Origin: Flavobacteriaceae bacterium
GTDB lineage: Bacteria > Bacteroidota > Bacteroidia > Flavobacteriales > Flavobacteriaceae
NCBI GenBank assembly: GCA_002707745.1
Contig: PANU01000109.1
Coordinates: 1 to 50,177, forward strand
Length of the DNA stretch: 50,177 nt
Direction: 5' to 3'
The notes under the pieces are model-generated. The model made no database searches. It saw nothing but the letters and a program-made list of their open reading frames with translations, and was not told the DNA's origin. Of this stretch, positions 1 to 7,303 are shown piece after piece. The first letter of the stretch is position 1. Each line of letters starts with the position of its first letter. A program made the position numbers and the translations under genes.

Positions 1-36
1 AATGCAAGTGTGGTTAAACGCTTGATTAAAGAATAA
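1..36 (+). CDS. C-terminal end of an unidentified gene
   Basis: An open frame from base 1 reads NASVVKRLIKE and then TAA, followed 28 bases later by a strong terminator hairpin. This fits the last codons of a plus-strand gene that starts outside the window. Eleven residues are too few to assign a family; the basic, helix-like ending is all that can be seen. Confidence 0.5.
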   Translation, partial: NASVVKRLIKE

Positions 37-64
37 TCTTTTAGATTATTTAACCAACCAAAAG

Positions 65-94
65 AAACCCCCTTCCAATATTGGAAGGGGGTTT
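65..94. terminator. Bidirectional rho-independent terminator
   Basis: A perfect inverted repeat with 15-base arms (65-79 and 80-94) has a C5/G5 core. On the plus strand it is followed by T-rich sequence, and on the minus strand it is also followed by a T-rich tract. It lies between the end of a plus-strand gene (stop at 36) and the end of the minus-strand trp region, so it probably serves both. Confidence 0.9.
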
Positions 95-121
95 TGTTTG
101 TATTTAAAAATTAATAGTTTC

Positions 122-250
122 CTACTTCTTATTTTGTTGCTCTTTGATAGTCTTTTTATCTATATCAAAGGTGTTATTTTCCCGCTTGGTTTTTGGGTTG
201 GGATTAGTAGGGGTGTTCTGTTCTGTTTTTCTTTCAAATTTCTTAGCCAT
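122..250 (-). CDS. Small hydrophilic hypothetical protein (42 aa)
   Basis: On the minus strand an ATG at 250 opens a 42-codon frame ending in TAG. The protein starts MAKKFERKTEQN, is rich in Lys, Asn and Thr, and ends IKEQQNKK. It is fully hydrophilic, with no signal peptide or membrane segment, and probably partly disordered. It lies 81 bases after the trpA stop and just before the bidirectional terminator, so it could be the last cistron of the trp transcript. A TATCTTTA sequence upstream, one mismatch from the TAnnTTTG box, could also give it its own promoter. I do not recognise a family. The plus-strand frame across the same bases is a hydrophobic shadow of this AT-rich stretch. Confidence 0.5.
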   Translation of the reverse strand: MAKKFERKTEQNTPTNPNPKTKRENNTFDIDKKTIKEQQNKK

Positions 251-331
251 AACGTTGTCTATTTTATTTTCCTTAAAGATACCGTTCGTAAATGTGAAAT
301 TTACTTAAGCTATTGCTAAACTAGGGTTAAA

Positions 332-1093
332 CTATCGTATGCTTTTAACAAAACGTGGTATGCCAGCGATTCCTTGTTCTGTAATCATCTTAATAAAAGC
401 ACTTCCAATTATAGCCCCTTTTGCTCGTCTAGTAGCTGTTTGAAAGGTTTCTTTATTGTTTATACCAAATCCAATTATTTGTGGATTCTTTAATTCCATG
501 GCGGCTATTCTGTTAAAATAATTTGTTTGCTCCTCTCCAAACCCTTTTTGGGATCCTGTGACCGAAGCCCTGCTTACCATATAAATAAAACCAGTGCTCG
601 CAGCATCCAATTCTCTAATCCTAGCATCGGATGTTTGAGGAGTGATAAGAAAAATAATCGCTACCCCATGTTTTTCAAAGATCGCCTGATAGTGTTCCTG
701 ATATTCGGCTAAAGGTAGATCGGGGAGAATTAAACCATCAATTCCGATTTCCTGACATTTTTTGCAGAAATTTTCTACTCCGTATTGCAAAACAGGATTA
801 AAATATCCCATAATAATAAGCGGAATGGAGATTTTTTCTCGAATACCCTCCAACTGTTCAAAAAGCTTGTGGGTGGTCATTCCGTTTTTTAATGCCTGAG
901 TGGAGCTTGCTTGTATGGTTGGTCCATCTGCCAACGGATCGCTAAAGGGCAGTCCAATTTCTACCATATCTACGCCGTTGTTTTCTAAGGCTTCTATTAT
1001 GGGTGCTGTATCTTCTATAGTTGGATATCCGGCAGTGAAATAGATGGATAGTAGCTTTTTATTTTCTTGTAGTTTTTCCTGAATTCGATTCAT
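332..1093 (-). CDS. trpA: Tryptophan synthase alpha chain
   Basis: Cleaves indole-3-glycerol phosphate to indole and glyceraldehyde-3-phosphate and passes indole through the tunnel to TrpB. The 253-residue length is normal for this TIM-barrel family. The active-site block EIGLPFSDPLADGPTIQ places the catalytic Glu at residue 45 and Asp at 56. The second signature GFIYMVSRASVTG and the phosphate-binding end GFGINN / GAIIGSAFIK are intact. It is the last enzyme gene of the trpEGDCFBA operon, 77 bases after trpB. That gap is filled by a palindromic repeat. Cytoplasmic; expression should follow the trp attenuator upstream of trpE. Confidence 0.97.
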   Translation of the reverse strand: MNRIQEKLQENKKLLSIYFTAGYPTIEDTAPIIEALENNGVDMVEIGLPFSDPLADGPTIQASSTQALKNGMTTHKLFEQLEGIREKISIPLIIMGYFNPVLQYGVENFCKKCQEIGIDGLILPDLPLAEYQEHYQAIFEKHGVAIIFLITPQTSDARIRELDAASTGFIYMVSRASVTGSQKGFGEEQTNYFNRIAAMELKNPQIIGFGINNKETFQTATRRAKGAIIGSAFIKMITEQGIAGIPRFVKSIR

Positions 1094-1107
1094 AGTTGTT
1101 GTTTTTT

Positions 1108-1171
1108 TGCGAGAGGGATAGAATACGCTACCATGTAGCGATGATAGCCCGACCCGTTTAGGGGCTCGCCC
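1108..1171 (-). repeat. Interspersed palindromic repeat between trpB and trpA
   Basis: Read on the minus strand, this stretch matches, block by block, the repeat at 15461-15547: GGGCGnGCC, then GGTCGGGCT, a CGCTA/TAGCG stem, then ATCCCTCnCGCA. The central stem differs between the copies, and the outer blocks are conserved. It begins at the trpB stop codon and fills most of the trpB-trpA gap. It may affect mRNA stability between the two cistrons, but this is inference. Confidence 0.7.
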
Positions 1172-2349
1172 TACAAATTAAAGTAGTCTATATATGTTGA
1201 AAGATCCTTATCTCCCCGACCACTTAGGTTAATCACGACAATAGCTTCGGATTTAAATTTTCGGGTTTCAAAAATAGCGAGGGCGTGGCTGGTTTCAATG
1301 GCGGGAATAATTCCTTCGAGTTTGCAAAGTTGTAGTCCGGCTTGCATAGCCGCAGCGTCTGTAACTGAAATAAATTCACCACGGCCGCTGGCATACAAGT
1401 GTGCGTGCATAGGACCTACACCTGGATAATCCAACCCCGCCGAAATACTGTGCGGCTCAGTAATTTGTCCGTCGGCTGTTTGCATTAATAACGTTTTGCT
1501 TCCATGAATAATACCTGGCTTTCCCAGGGCCGATGTTGCTGCACTCTCACCGCTATCCACACCTTTTCCGGCAGCTTCTACGGCAATAATTCCAACGTCC
1601 GGATTGTCTAAATAATGGTAGTAAGCACCTGCGGCATTACTACCGCCACCTACGCAAGCAACCACATAATCTGGTGCATCCCGGTTTTCTTTTTCCTGTA
1701 ACTGGGTTTTTATCTCTTCCGAGATCACACTCTGAAAGCGTGCCACCATATCCGGGTACGGGTGAGGACCAACTACGCTCCCAATAATGTAATGGGTATT
1801 GGTAGGGTTGTTTATCCAATCCCTAATCGCCTCGTTTGTGGCATCTTTCAGGGTTTTACTCCCGCTGGTGGCTGGGACTACGGTGGCACCCAGCATTTTC
1901 ATACGAGCCACGTTAGGTGCCTGGCGCTCAATATCTATGGCGCCCATATATACAATACATTCCAATCCCATTAATGCGCAAACGGTTGCCGTGGCTACGC
2001 CGTGTTGTCCGGCCCCTGTTTCGGCAATGATACGGTTTTTACCCAGGCGTTTCGCCATAAGGATTTGTCCAATGGTATTATTCACCTTGTGGGCTCCTGT
2101 ATGACAGAGATCTTCGCGTTTAAGGTAAATCTTGGTTTTGTATTTCTCGGAAAACCGTTTAGCAAAATAGAGTGGGGTAGGACGGCCTACATATTCCTTA
2201 AGCAATTGCTGAAACTCTTTCTGAAAAGCAGTTTCGGCCATTATTTTTAAATAGTTTTGTCGCAGTTCCTCCACATTTGGATACAGCATTTCTGGAATAT
2301 ATGCTCCTCCAAATTTGCCATAATAGCCTTTTTCGTTTACGTTGTACAT
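1171..2349 (-). CDS. trpB: Tryptophan synthase beta chain
   Basis: PLP enzyme that condenses indole with L-serine to make tryptophan; partner of TrpA in the alpha2beta2 complex. The 392 residues carry [16 protein letters not shown] with the PLP-binding lysine at 88, the loop [12 protein letters not shown] at about 110-121, and the phosphate-binding GGGSNA at 234-239. The short N-terminus is typical of the TrpB1 class, which pairs with TrpA. The start is the ATG at 2349, next to the [18 protein letters not shown]-terminus common to the family. That ATG is itself the last ATG of an array of 8-bp tandem repeats, so start choice by the ribosome here is unusual. Confidence 0.97.
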   Translation of the reverse strand: MYNVNEKGYYGKFGGAYIPEMLYPNVEELRQNYLKIMAETAFQKEFQQLLKEYVGRPTPLYFAKRFSEKYKTKIYLKREDLCHTGAHKVNNTIGQILMAKRLGKNRIIAETGAGQHGVATATVCALMGLECIVYMGAIDIERQAPNVARMKMLGATVVPATSGSKTLKDATNEAIRDWINNPTNTHYIIGSVVGPHPYPDMVARFQSVISEEIKTQLQEKENRDAPDYVVACVGGGSNAAGAYYHYLDNPDVGIIAVEAAGKGVDSGESAATSALGKPGIIHGSKTLLMQTADGQITEPHSISAGLDYPGVGPMHAHLYASGRGEFISVTDAAAMQAGLQLCKLEGIIPAIETSHALAIFETRKFKSEAIVVINLSGRGDKDLSTYIDYFNL

Positions 2350-2385
2350 AGTTACATAGTTACATAGTTACATAGTTACATAGTT
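2346..2385. repeat. Five perfect 8-bp tandem repeats at the trpB start
   Basis: The unit acatagtt is repeated five times without error. On the minus strand the unit reads AACTATGT, so each copy supplies an ATG. In the four upstream copies the ATG is followed directly by TAA (AUGUAA, a start-stop pair). Only the copy nearest the gene continues into ATG TAC AAC, the trpB start. Such short tandem arrays can change copy number by slippage. Confidence 0.95.
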
Positions 2386-2387
2386 TG

Positions 2388-2453
2388 TCCCTCACCGAAA
2401 CCCGTTACTCCACAGTGGCAGATGGCACGTTTCGACTCTCCCCAAGGGAGAGT
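2388..2453. repeat. Composite interspersed repeat between trpF and trpB
   Basis: The stretch has a TCACCGAA block at its left end and an 8-bp stem, 3-base-loop hairpin ACTCTCCC/GGGAGAGT at 2435-2453. The same two blocks, in the same order, recur between trpG and trpE (5636-5696). This marks a dispersed element rather than a gene-specific structure. The hairpin ends two bases from the trpF stop codon. Confidence 0.65.
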
Positions 2454-2455
2454 TA

Positions 2456-3103
2456 TTAGGAATTTTTAAAAGAATTTATAAAATCCTTTAAAGTTTTTAT
2501 TTTCTTTAATCCTGGTTTTATTTCAAATTTGCTGTTTACGTCTATTGCCTTAATGGGAAGGTTGGTTTTTAAAATTTCTTTTACTGCTGAAATTTCCTCT
2601 AAGCCAATGCCGCCACTCAATACAAATGGTTTTGTCGATGAATAGTCTTTTAAAACATCCCAATTAAAAGTGTAGCCGTTGCCTCCTTTTGCGGCGCCTT
2701 TTGTATCGAAAAGGAAGGCGTCAACGATATCTTCGTAGGGTTTTAATTTTTCAAAATTGAACGTTTCCTTTATGGAAAAAACTTTCCAGACGTGCAAGTC
2801 CCCTCCCAAGCCCTCCCCGAGAGGGAGGTTTTTTATGTGTCGAGTTATACTTCTGCAATACTCAGGACTTTCGTCACCGTGTAACTGAATGACATCCAAT
2901 TGAAATTCTGCTACTTTTTGAATTACAAAATCTAAAGTAGCATCAACAAAAACCCCCACTTTCTGAACATTATTGGGCAGCTTTGGAACTTCACCCGTGT
3001 AATTACGTGTGCTTCCTTCATAAAATATAAAGCCTAAATACTCGGGTTGCAGCGCAGCGACTTCCCTGGTGTTATGTTTCATTCCGCAGATTTTCAGCTT
3101 CAT
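2456..3103 (-). CDS. trpF: Phosphoribosylanthranilate isomerase with an in-frame repeat insertion
   Basis: Converts N-(5'-phosphoribosyl)-anthranilate to CdRP, the step before TrpC. The TIM-barrel protein starts MKLKICGMK (catalytic Cys in KICGM) and continues with YLGFIFYEGSTR, VIQLHGDES, the catalytic Asp in AFLFDTKG, and the phosphate-binding FVLSGGIG. Residues 92-103 (NLPLGEGLGGDL) are encoded by a palindromic CCTCCC/GGGAGG repeat. They do not look like TrpF and fall in a surface loop between LHGDESPEYCRSI and VWKVFSI. The reading frame is kept and all active-site motifs survive, so the enzyme is probably functional. The start overlaps the trpC stop by 4 bases (ATGA), indicating coupled translation. 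Confidence 0.95.
   Translation of the reverse strand: MKLKICGMKHNTREVAALQPEYLGFIFYEGSTRNYTGEVPKLPNNVQKVGVFVDATLDFVIQKVAEFQLDVIQLHGDESPEYCRSITRHIKNLPLGEGLGGDLHVWKVFSIKETFNFEKLKPYEDIVDAFLFDTKGAAKGGNGYTFNWDVLKDYSSTKPFVLSGGIGLEEISAVKEILKTNLPIKAIDVNSKFEIKPGLKKIKTLKDFINSFKNS
2798..2833. repeat. Palindromic repeat inserted inside trpF
   Basis: A G/C-rich segment built from CCCTCCC and GGGAGG arms sits inside an otherwise A+T-rich gene. It resembles the ctccc/gggag hairpins between trpF and trpB and between trpG and trpE. It encodes trpF residues 92-103, dominated by Gly, Leu and Pro. Confidence 0.75.
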
Positions 3104-3888
3104 TTTAATTGATTTATAAATTGTTTTGCCGCTTTTCCAGGATTTTCAGTTTTCATAAAATTTTCACCAATAAGAAAACCTTGGTAGCCGTATTGTTTTA
3201 ATTCTGAAATTGCTTTCACACTACTAATGCCGCTTTCGGACACCTTGACAAAATCATCAGGAATTAATGCGACCAGTTTTTTACTCACATCGATAGACGT
3301 TTCGAACGTTTTGAGATTTCGATTGTTTACACCCAACATGGCAATGGTTGGAAGCAACGATTTTTGTATTTCTTCTTCGTTATGCACCTCCAGCAGTACC
3401 TCTAGTTGTAACGATTTTGCCAGGGCTGAAAACGTTGTCAATTCAGTTTTGGTCAAACAAGCTGCAATGAGCAAAATTGCATCGGCGCCATAAGCCCTGG
3501 CTTCATAAATTTGATAGGGATCTATAATAAATTCTTTCCGTAGCAAAGGAAAAGAAGTAGCCTTTCTTGCTAAAACCAAATCGTCTAATGAACCTCCAAA
3601 AAAATTGGTGTCTGTTAACACCGACATTCCGCTTACCCCGGCCATTTCATATCCTCTTGCGACCTCTTGTATTTGTACGGAGGTATTGATAACGGGTTTG
3701 CTTGGTGACCTGCGTTTGTGTTCGGCAATAATTCCCGCCGGGTTAGTTTTTAAGGCATTGGCTAACGAAATGGTTGGTCTCTCAAACCATTGGGATTGCT
3801 CCAAAACCGAAACTGGGAACGCTTCTTTTTTTGCTGAAACTTCCTTTTGTTTGTAGGCGGTTATTTTTTCTAATATGGTCATATGCAT
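3100..3888 (-). CDS. trpC: Indole-3-glycerol phosphate synthase
   Basis: Closes the ring of CdRP to indole-3-glycerol phosphate with loss of CO2. Motifs in order are IIAEHKRRSPSK near residue 55 (catalytic Glu and Lys), MSVLTDTNFFGGSLDDL, PLLRKEFIIDPYQIYEA (catalytic Lys), LLEVHNEEE, LGVNNRNLKTF, VSESGISS and FLIGENFM. TrpC is a stand-alone protein here, not fused to TrpF as in enterobacteria. The N-terminus could begin at either of two Mets (MHMTILEK); the second, at 3882, is equally plausible. It lies 71 bases after trpD and overlaps trpF by 4 bases. Confidence 0.96.
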   Translation of the reverse strand: MHMTILEKITAYKQKEVSAKKEAFPVSVLEQSQWFERPTISLANALKTNPAGIIAEHKRRSPSKPVINTSVQIQEVARGYEMAGVSGMSVLTDTNFFGGSLDDLVLARKATSFPLLRKEFIIDPYQIYEARAYGADAILLIAACLTKTELTTFSALAKSLQLEVLLEVHNEEEIQKSLLPTIAMLGVNNRNLKTFETSIDVSKKLVALIPDDFVKVSESGISSVKAISELKQYGYQGFLIGENFMKTENPGKAAKQFINQLK

Positions 3889-3959
3889 TGCCTGTGTAGG
3901 CGGTTGTTTTTTAAGTCTTCACCAAATTATTGTACACCTTGCAGGCTCCAATAATCTCT

Positions 3960-4952
3960 TTATTTTGAAATTGTTTGAAGCAAATTCAAACTTTTTAGTG
4001 CTTTTCCAGATGCTAAACTTTCGTTCGCTTTTTCAAATCCTGTCTGGATACTACATTTTTTAACGGTGGCTATGGCTAAGGCTGCATTGGCGCATACTAC
4101 ATTGTTTTGCGCTGTTGTTCCATTTCCTTTTAAAATTTCAGTAAAGATTTTTGCAGAAGCTTTTACAGTTTCGCCCCCAAAAATTTCAGATGGTTTTATT
4201 TGTGAAACCCCAAACGTTTCAGGGGTTAGTATGTTTTCAGTTGTATTTGAAATCATTTTCACAGGGCCGGTTAATGCTATTTCGTCATAGCCATCCATAG
4301 CATGTAAAATAGTATACCTTTTTGTGCCTTTTTGATAGAGATACCCGTACTTTCTTGCCAATTCCAGATTAAAAACTCCTACTAACTGATTTTTTGGAAA
4401 TGCTGGATTTACCATAGGACCCAGCATATTGAAAAATGTTTTTACACCTAAATCGTGTCTAATGTGTGCTACATTTTTCATAGCAGGGTGGAAGAGCGGG
4501 GCGTGCAAAATACAAATATTGGCTTCTTCCAGACAGCGGATTAAAAACTCAGAATTGTTGCTAAAGGTAATGCCCAGTTGTTCCATAACATTGCTGCTCC
4601 CGCTTATGGAAGAAACCCCATAATTACCGTGTTTGGTCACTTTTACACCAGCACCTGCGGTAATAAAACTCGCTAACGTTGAAATATTAAAAGTGTTTTT
4701 GCCATCGCCTCCCGTACCGCATAAATCTATAGTGTTGTACTTGCTTACATCTACCTTTAAGCACAAGTCTAAGAGGGCATCCCGAAAGCCTTCCAACTCT
4801 TCAATAGAAACACTTCGCATCATATACACTGTTAAAAATGCTGCAATCTGGCTGGTATTATAAGTACCTTCACTTATATGTACCAATACGTTTCTCGCCT
4901 CTTCTCTGGTAAGTTGCTCGTGGTTAATAAGTCTGTTGAGTATGTTTTTCAA
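3960..4952 (-). CDS. trpD: Anthranilate phosphoribosyltransferase
   Basis: Transfers phosphoribose from PRPP to anthranilate. The PRPP-binding block CGTGGDGKNTFNIST is near residue 80. It is followed by KHGNYGVSSISGSSNVMEQLG (family signature KHGN, GS) and HPAMKNVAHIRHDLGVKTFFNMLGPMVNPA. The 330-residue length is usual, and the protein is separate from TrpG, unlike the TrpGD fusion of E. coli. It follows trpG by 66 bases on the same strand. Confidence 0.96.
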   Translation of the reverse strand: MKNILNRLINHEQLTREEARNVLVHISEGTYNTSQIAAFLTVYMMRSVSIEELEGFRDALLDLCLKVDVSKYNTIDLCGTGGDGKNTFNISTLASFITAGAGVKVTKHGNYGVSSISGSSNVMEQLGITFSNNSEFLIRCLEEANICILHAPLFHPAMKNVAHIRHDLGVKTFFNMLGPMVNPAFPKNQLVGVFNLELARKYGYLYQKGTKRYTILHAMDGYDEIALTGPVKMISNTTENILTPETFGVSQIKPSEIFGGETVKASAKIFTEILKGNGTTAQNNVVCANAALAIATVKKCSIQTGFEKANESLASGKALKSLNLLQTISK

Positions 4953-5018
4953 GTTAATTGAGTAATTGGGTAATTAATTTAATTAGTTCAGGCTGTCTCT
5001 GTAAGCTGCAATTGCTAC

Positions 5019-5585
5019 CTAACTTCCAACCCAGTTTTTAATAATTTGTTTTCCTTTAGGGGTAAGCACGCTCTCGGGATGAAACTGCACACCACGAATG
5101 TCTAGTTCCCTGTGACGAAGAGACATTATTTGTCCGTTTGGATCTACCGATGTAATCTCCAGACAATCCGGGAAACCATCTTTAGAGACTACCCATGAAT
5201 GATAGCGACCTATTTCTATCTCACTCCCTAAACCTTTAAATAATGCTTCATCATTTACTAAAATTTCAGCTTTAGTGGCCACCCCGTGAAAAACTTCGCT
5301 TAAATTAATAAGAGCGCCGCCAAATACTTCGCCTATGGCCTGCTGGCCCAGGCACACCCCAAAAATTGGTTTTTTCCCTGCGTATGTTTTTATAACTTCT
5401 TTAAGCAAGCCCGCTTCATCCGGAATCCCGGGGCCAGGAGACAGCAAAATTTTATCGTAGGTAGCGACTTCATCTATGTGAAATTGATCGTTACGTAAAA
5501 CCGTAACTTCACAATCCAGTTCTTCCAGATAGTGAACAAGATTGTACACAAAGCTGTCGTAGTTGTCTATTACTAGTATTTTCAT
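5019..5585 (-). CDS. trpG: Anthranilate synthase glutamine amidotransferase subunit
   Basis: Class I glutamine amidotransferase that feeds ammonia to TrpE. The 188 residues carry LLSPGPGIPDEAG (oxyanion region), the nucleophile loop GVCLGQQAIGE with Cys78, and GVQFHPESV with His169 and Glu171 completing the triad. Proteins of this type can also serve PabB in folate synthesis. No pabB-like gene is present here, and the operon context points to tryptophan. The gap to trpE is 151 bases and is mostly repeats. Confidence 0.95.
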   Translation of the reverse strand: MKILVIDNYDSFVYNLVHYLEELDCEVTVLRNDQFHIDEVATYDKILLSPGPGIPDEAGLLKEVIKTYAGKKPIFGVCLGQQAIGEVFGGALINLSEVFHGVATKAEILVNDEALFKGLGSEIEIGRYHSWVVSKDGFPDCLEITSVDPNGQIMSLRHRELDIRGVQFHPESVLTPKGKQIIKNWVGS

Positions 5586-5635
5586 ATTTTATTAAATGCC
5601 TTCGGCAATTTATTTTTCTTACTTATAGTCTTTCT

Positions 5636-5734
5636 TCCTTCACCGAACTTTAGCTGCGTCTGCGACCTTGAAAAATTAGACTCTCCCAGAGAGAGAATTT
5701 TTTGCTCCTCCCCACCGGGGATGCCGGGAGGAGG
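5636..5734. repeat. Composite palindromic repeat between trpG and trpE
   Basis: The left part repeats the layout seen at 2388-2453: a TCACCGAA block, then the small hairpin CTCTC/GAGAG at 5681-5695. The right part is a second hairpin with CTCCTCCC (5705-5712) pairing with GGGAGGAG (5726-5733), just after the trpE stop. It could act as a partial terminator or an mRNA-stability element between trpE and trpG, but no run of U follows on the minus strand. Confidence 0.65.
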
Positions 5735-5736
5735 CT

Positions 5737-7155
5737 TTAAATCTCTTCGGCCAATTCCAGGGCTTTTGTGAGGGCTCCAAGTTTGTTGTACACTTCTTGT
5801 AATTCACTTTCTGGGTTACTTTCAGATACGATTCCCGCGCCTGCCTGGTAATGGAGCGAATGATTTTTACTGACAAAAGAACGGATAATAATGGCGTGGT
5901 TATAATTACCTTTAAAATCCATAAAGCCAATGGCCCCTCCGTAAAACTCCCGGTTGATGTTTTCGTATTGCTCCAGCAACTGCATGGCCTTATGCTTGGG
6001 TGCACCACTTAATGTTCCAGCCGGGAACGTATCTGCAACTACCTGCATTGTGCTAGTTCCTTCATGGATTTTTGCAATAACCTTACTCACTAAATGAATA
6101 ACATGGCTAAAAAACTGCACTTCTCTGTAGGTTTCAACTTTTACTCCACTACCATGCCGACTTAAATCGTTTCGGGCCAGATCTACCAGCATTACGTGTT
6201 CGCTGTTTTCTTTGTCGTCTTCTGCCAATTGCTTCGCAAGGATGGCATCTTGCTCGTCGTTCCCGGTTCTTTTAAAAGTACCTGCAATGGGATGAATTTC
6301 GGCACTTCCGTCCTGTACTACCAACTGTGCTTCGGGCGAACTTCCAAAGATTTTAAAATTTCCGTAGTCGAAATAAAACAGGTATGGGGAAGGGTTTACA
6401 CTTCGTAAGGTTCTGTATACATTAAATTCGTCTCCTGTAAATCCTTGCGTAAAGCGTTTGCTGGGAACAATCTGGAACACATCACCCCGCGCACAATGCT
6501 GCTTGCATTTTTCTACTAATTCTTTAAAGTCGTTATCTTTAAGGTTGGTAGTGGGTTTACCATTTCTTTGGAAAGGATACTCGGCAAAGTCCTTCGATTT
6601 TAGAAGTTGTTCAATTTCTTCAATATTACTTTCAGATTTATAATTATGCGAAAAAATGTAGGCTTCGTTATTAAAATGATTGATCGCAATTATATTTTGG
6701 TAAACTGCATAGTATATGTCTGGAATTTCTAAGGCGGCTTTGGATTTGTCGATTTCGATATTCTCAAAATACCGAACGGCATCATAGCCTGTGTACCCAA
6801 ATATTCCGTTATTGATAAATTTATAGGTAATTTCAGCCTGAGCTGTAAATGAGTTTGCAAAGGTTTCTAATGCCAATAAAACCGAATCGCCCTTTGTGTC
6901 TATTCCGAGCGGGGAGAGGCTTGTTTGTTTGGTGTTGCTATCGGGAAAACTTTGTGTAATTGTTTCATTTTCAACTTTAAAAGAAGCAATAGGGTTGCAA
7001 CAAATATAGCTGAAACTATTATCGTTGGCGTGGTAATCGCTACTTTCTAAAAGCAAGCTATTTGGAAATTTATCACGCAGACGGAGGTATACAGAAACCG
7101 GTGTAAGCGTATCTGCTAATAATTTTTTAGAATGGGTTTTTAGGGTGTATTTCAT
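5737..7155 (-). CDS. trpE: Anthranilate synthase component I
   Basis: Makes anthranilate from chorismate with ammonia from TrpG. The 472-residue protein has the N-terminal feedback-site motif LLES (in NSLLLESSDYH) and the matching NPSPYLFYF. This suggests that tryptophan inhibits the enzyme. The chorismate-binding half is complete: FQIVPSKRF, GSSPEAQLV, HPIAGTFKRTG, LVDLARNDLSRHG, DTFPAGTLSGAPKHKAMQ, YGGAIGFMDF and YQAGAGIVSESNPESE. It is the first enzyme gene of the operon. Between it and the promoter lie the leader peptide and attenuator hairpin, so transcription into trpE should depend on charged tRNA-Trp. Confidence 0.97.
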   Translation of the reverse strand: MKYTLKTHSKKLLADTLTPVSVYLRLRDKFPNSLLLESSDYHANDNSFSYICCNPIASFKVENETITQSFPDSNTKQTSLSPLGIDTKGDSVLLALETFANSFTAQAEITYKFINNGIFGYTGYDAVRYFENIEIDKSKAALEIPDIYYAVYQNIIAINHFNNEAYIFSHNYKSESNIEEIEQLLKSKDFAEYPFQRNGKPTTNLKDNDFKELVEKCKQHCARGDVFQIVPSKRFTQGFTGDEFNVYRTLRSVNPSPYLFYFDYGNFKIFGSSPEAQLVVQDGSAEIHPIAGTFKRTGNDEQDAILAKQLAEDDKENSEHVMLVDLARNDLSRHGSGVKVETYREVQFFSHVIHLVSKVIAKIHEGTSTMQVVADTFPAGTLSGAPKHKAMQLLEQYENINREFYGGAIGFMDFKGNYNHAIIIRSFVSKNHSLHYQAGAGIVSESNPESELQEVYNKLGALTKALELAEEI

Positions 7156-7230
7156 ATTTATTTCTACCTGCGAATGTTTAATTTTTTATTTCTGTACCCC
7201 GCCCAGGATCGAACGGATAGGAAATAAAAA

Positions 7231-7257
7231 AAAGGCTTATCGTGAAGATAAGCCTTT
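7231..7257 (-). terminator. trp attenuator terminator hairpin
   Basis: An 11-bp perfect stem (7231-7241 with 7247-7257) with a 5-base loop is followed on the minus strand by a run of T (7225-7233). It lies between the Trp-rich leader peptide and trpE, 75 bases before the trpE start. It is a classic attenuator: when it forms, transcription stops before trpE. Confidence 0.93.
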
Positions 7258-7303
7258 ATATGGTTGTTACATACTCGGGGTTGCTCACGACGTTTTACGT
7301 AAG
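7236..7303 (-). promoter_or_regulatory. Predicted antiterminator pairing of the trp leader
   Basis: In the leader RNA, CUUA (7303-7300) and UCGUGA (7290-7285) together complement the contiguous UCACGAUAAG at 7245-7236. The latter covers the loop and 3' arm of the terminator. The nine bases between the two blocks can themselves fold as CGU-AAA-ACG. The UCGUGA block contains the last sense codon and the stop codon of the leader peptide. A ribosome that finishes the peptide would therefore mask it and allow termination. A ribosome stalled on the Trp codons would leave it free. Base pairing is read from the sequence; the switch is inferred. Confidence 0.5.

Noticed and set aside
98-319. Plus-strand 73-residue hydrophobic ORF
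   Set aside because: It is opposite the small polar minus-strand ORF. Its Phe/Leu/Ile content simply reflects the A-rich minus strand, and it starts inside the terminator tail.
5676-6008. Minus-strand 110-residue ORF within trpE
   Set aside because: It is a different frame of the trpE end and the palindromic repeat; the true frame carries complete TrpE motifs.
7190-7220. tRNA-like T-loop (GTTCGATCC) on the minus strand in the trpE leader
   Set aside because: No matching acceptor, D-arm or anticodon arm is found around it; the flanking bases do not pair as a T stem.
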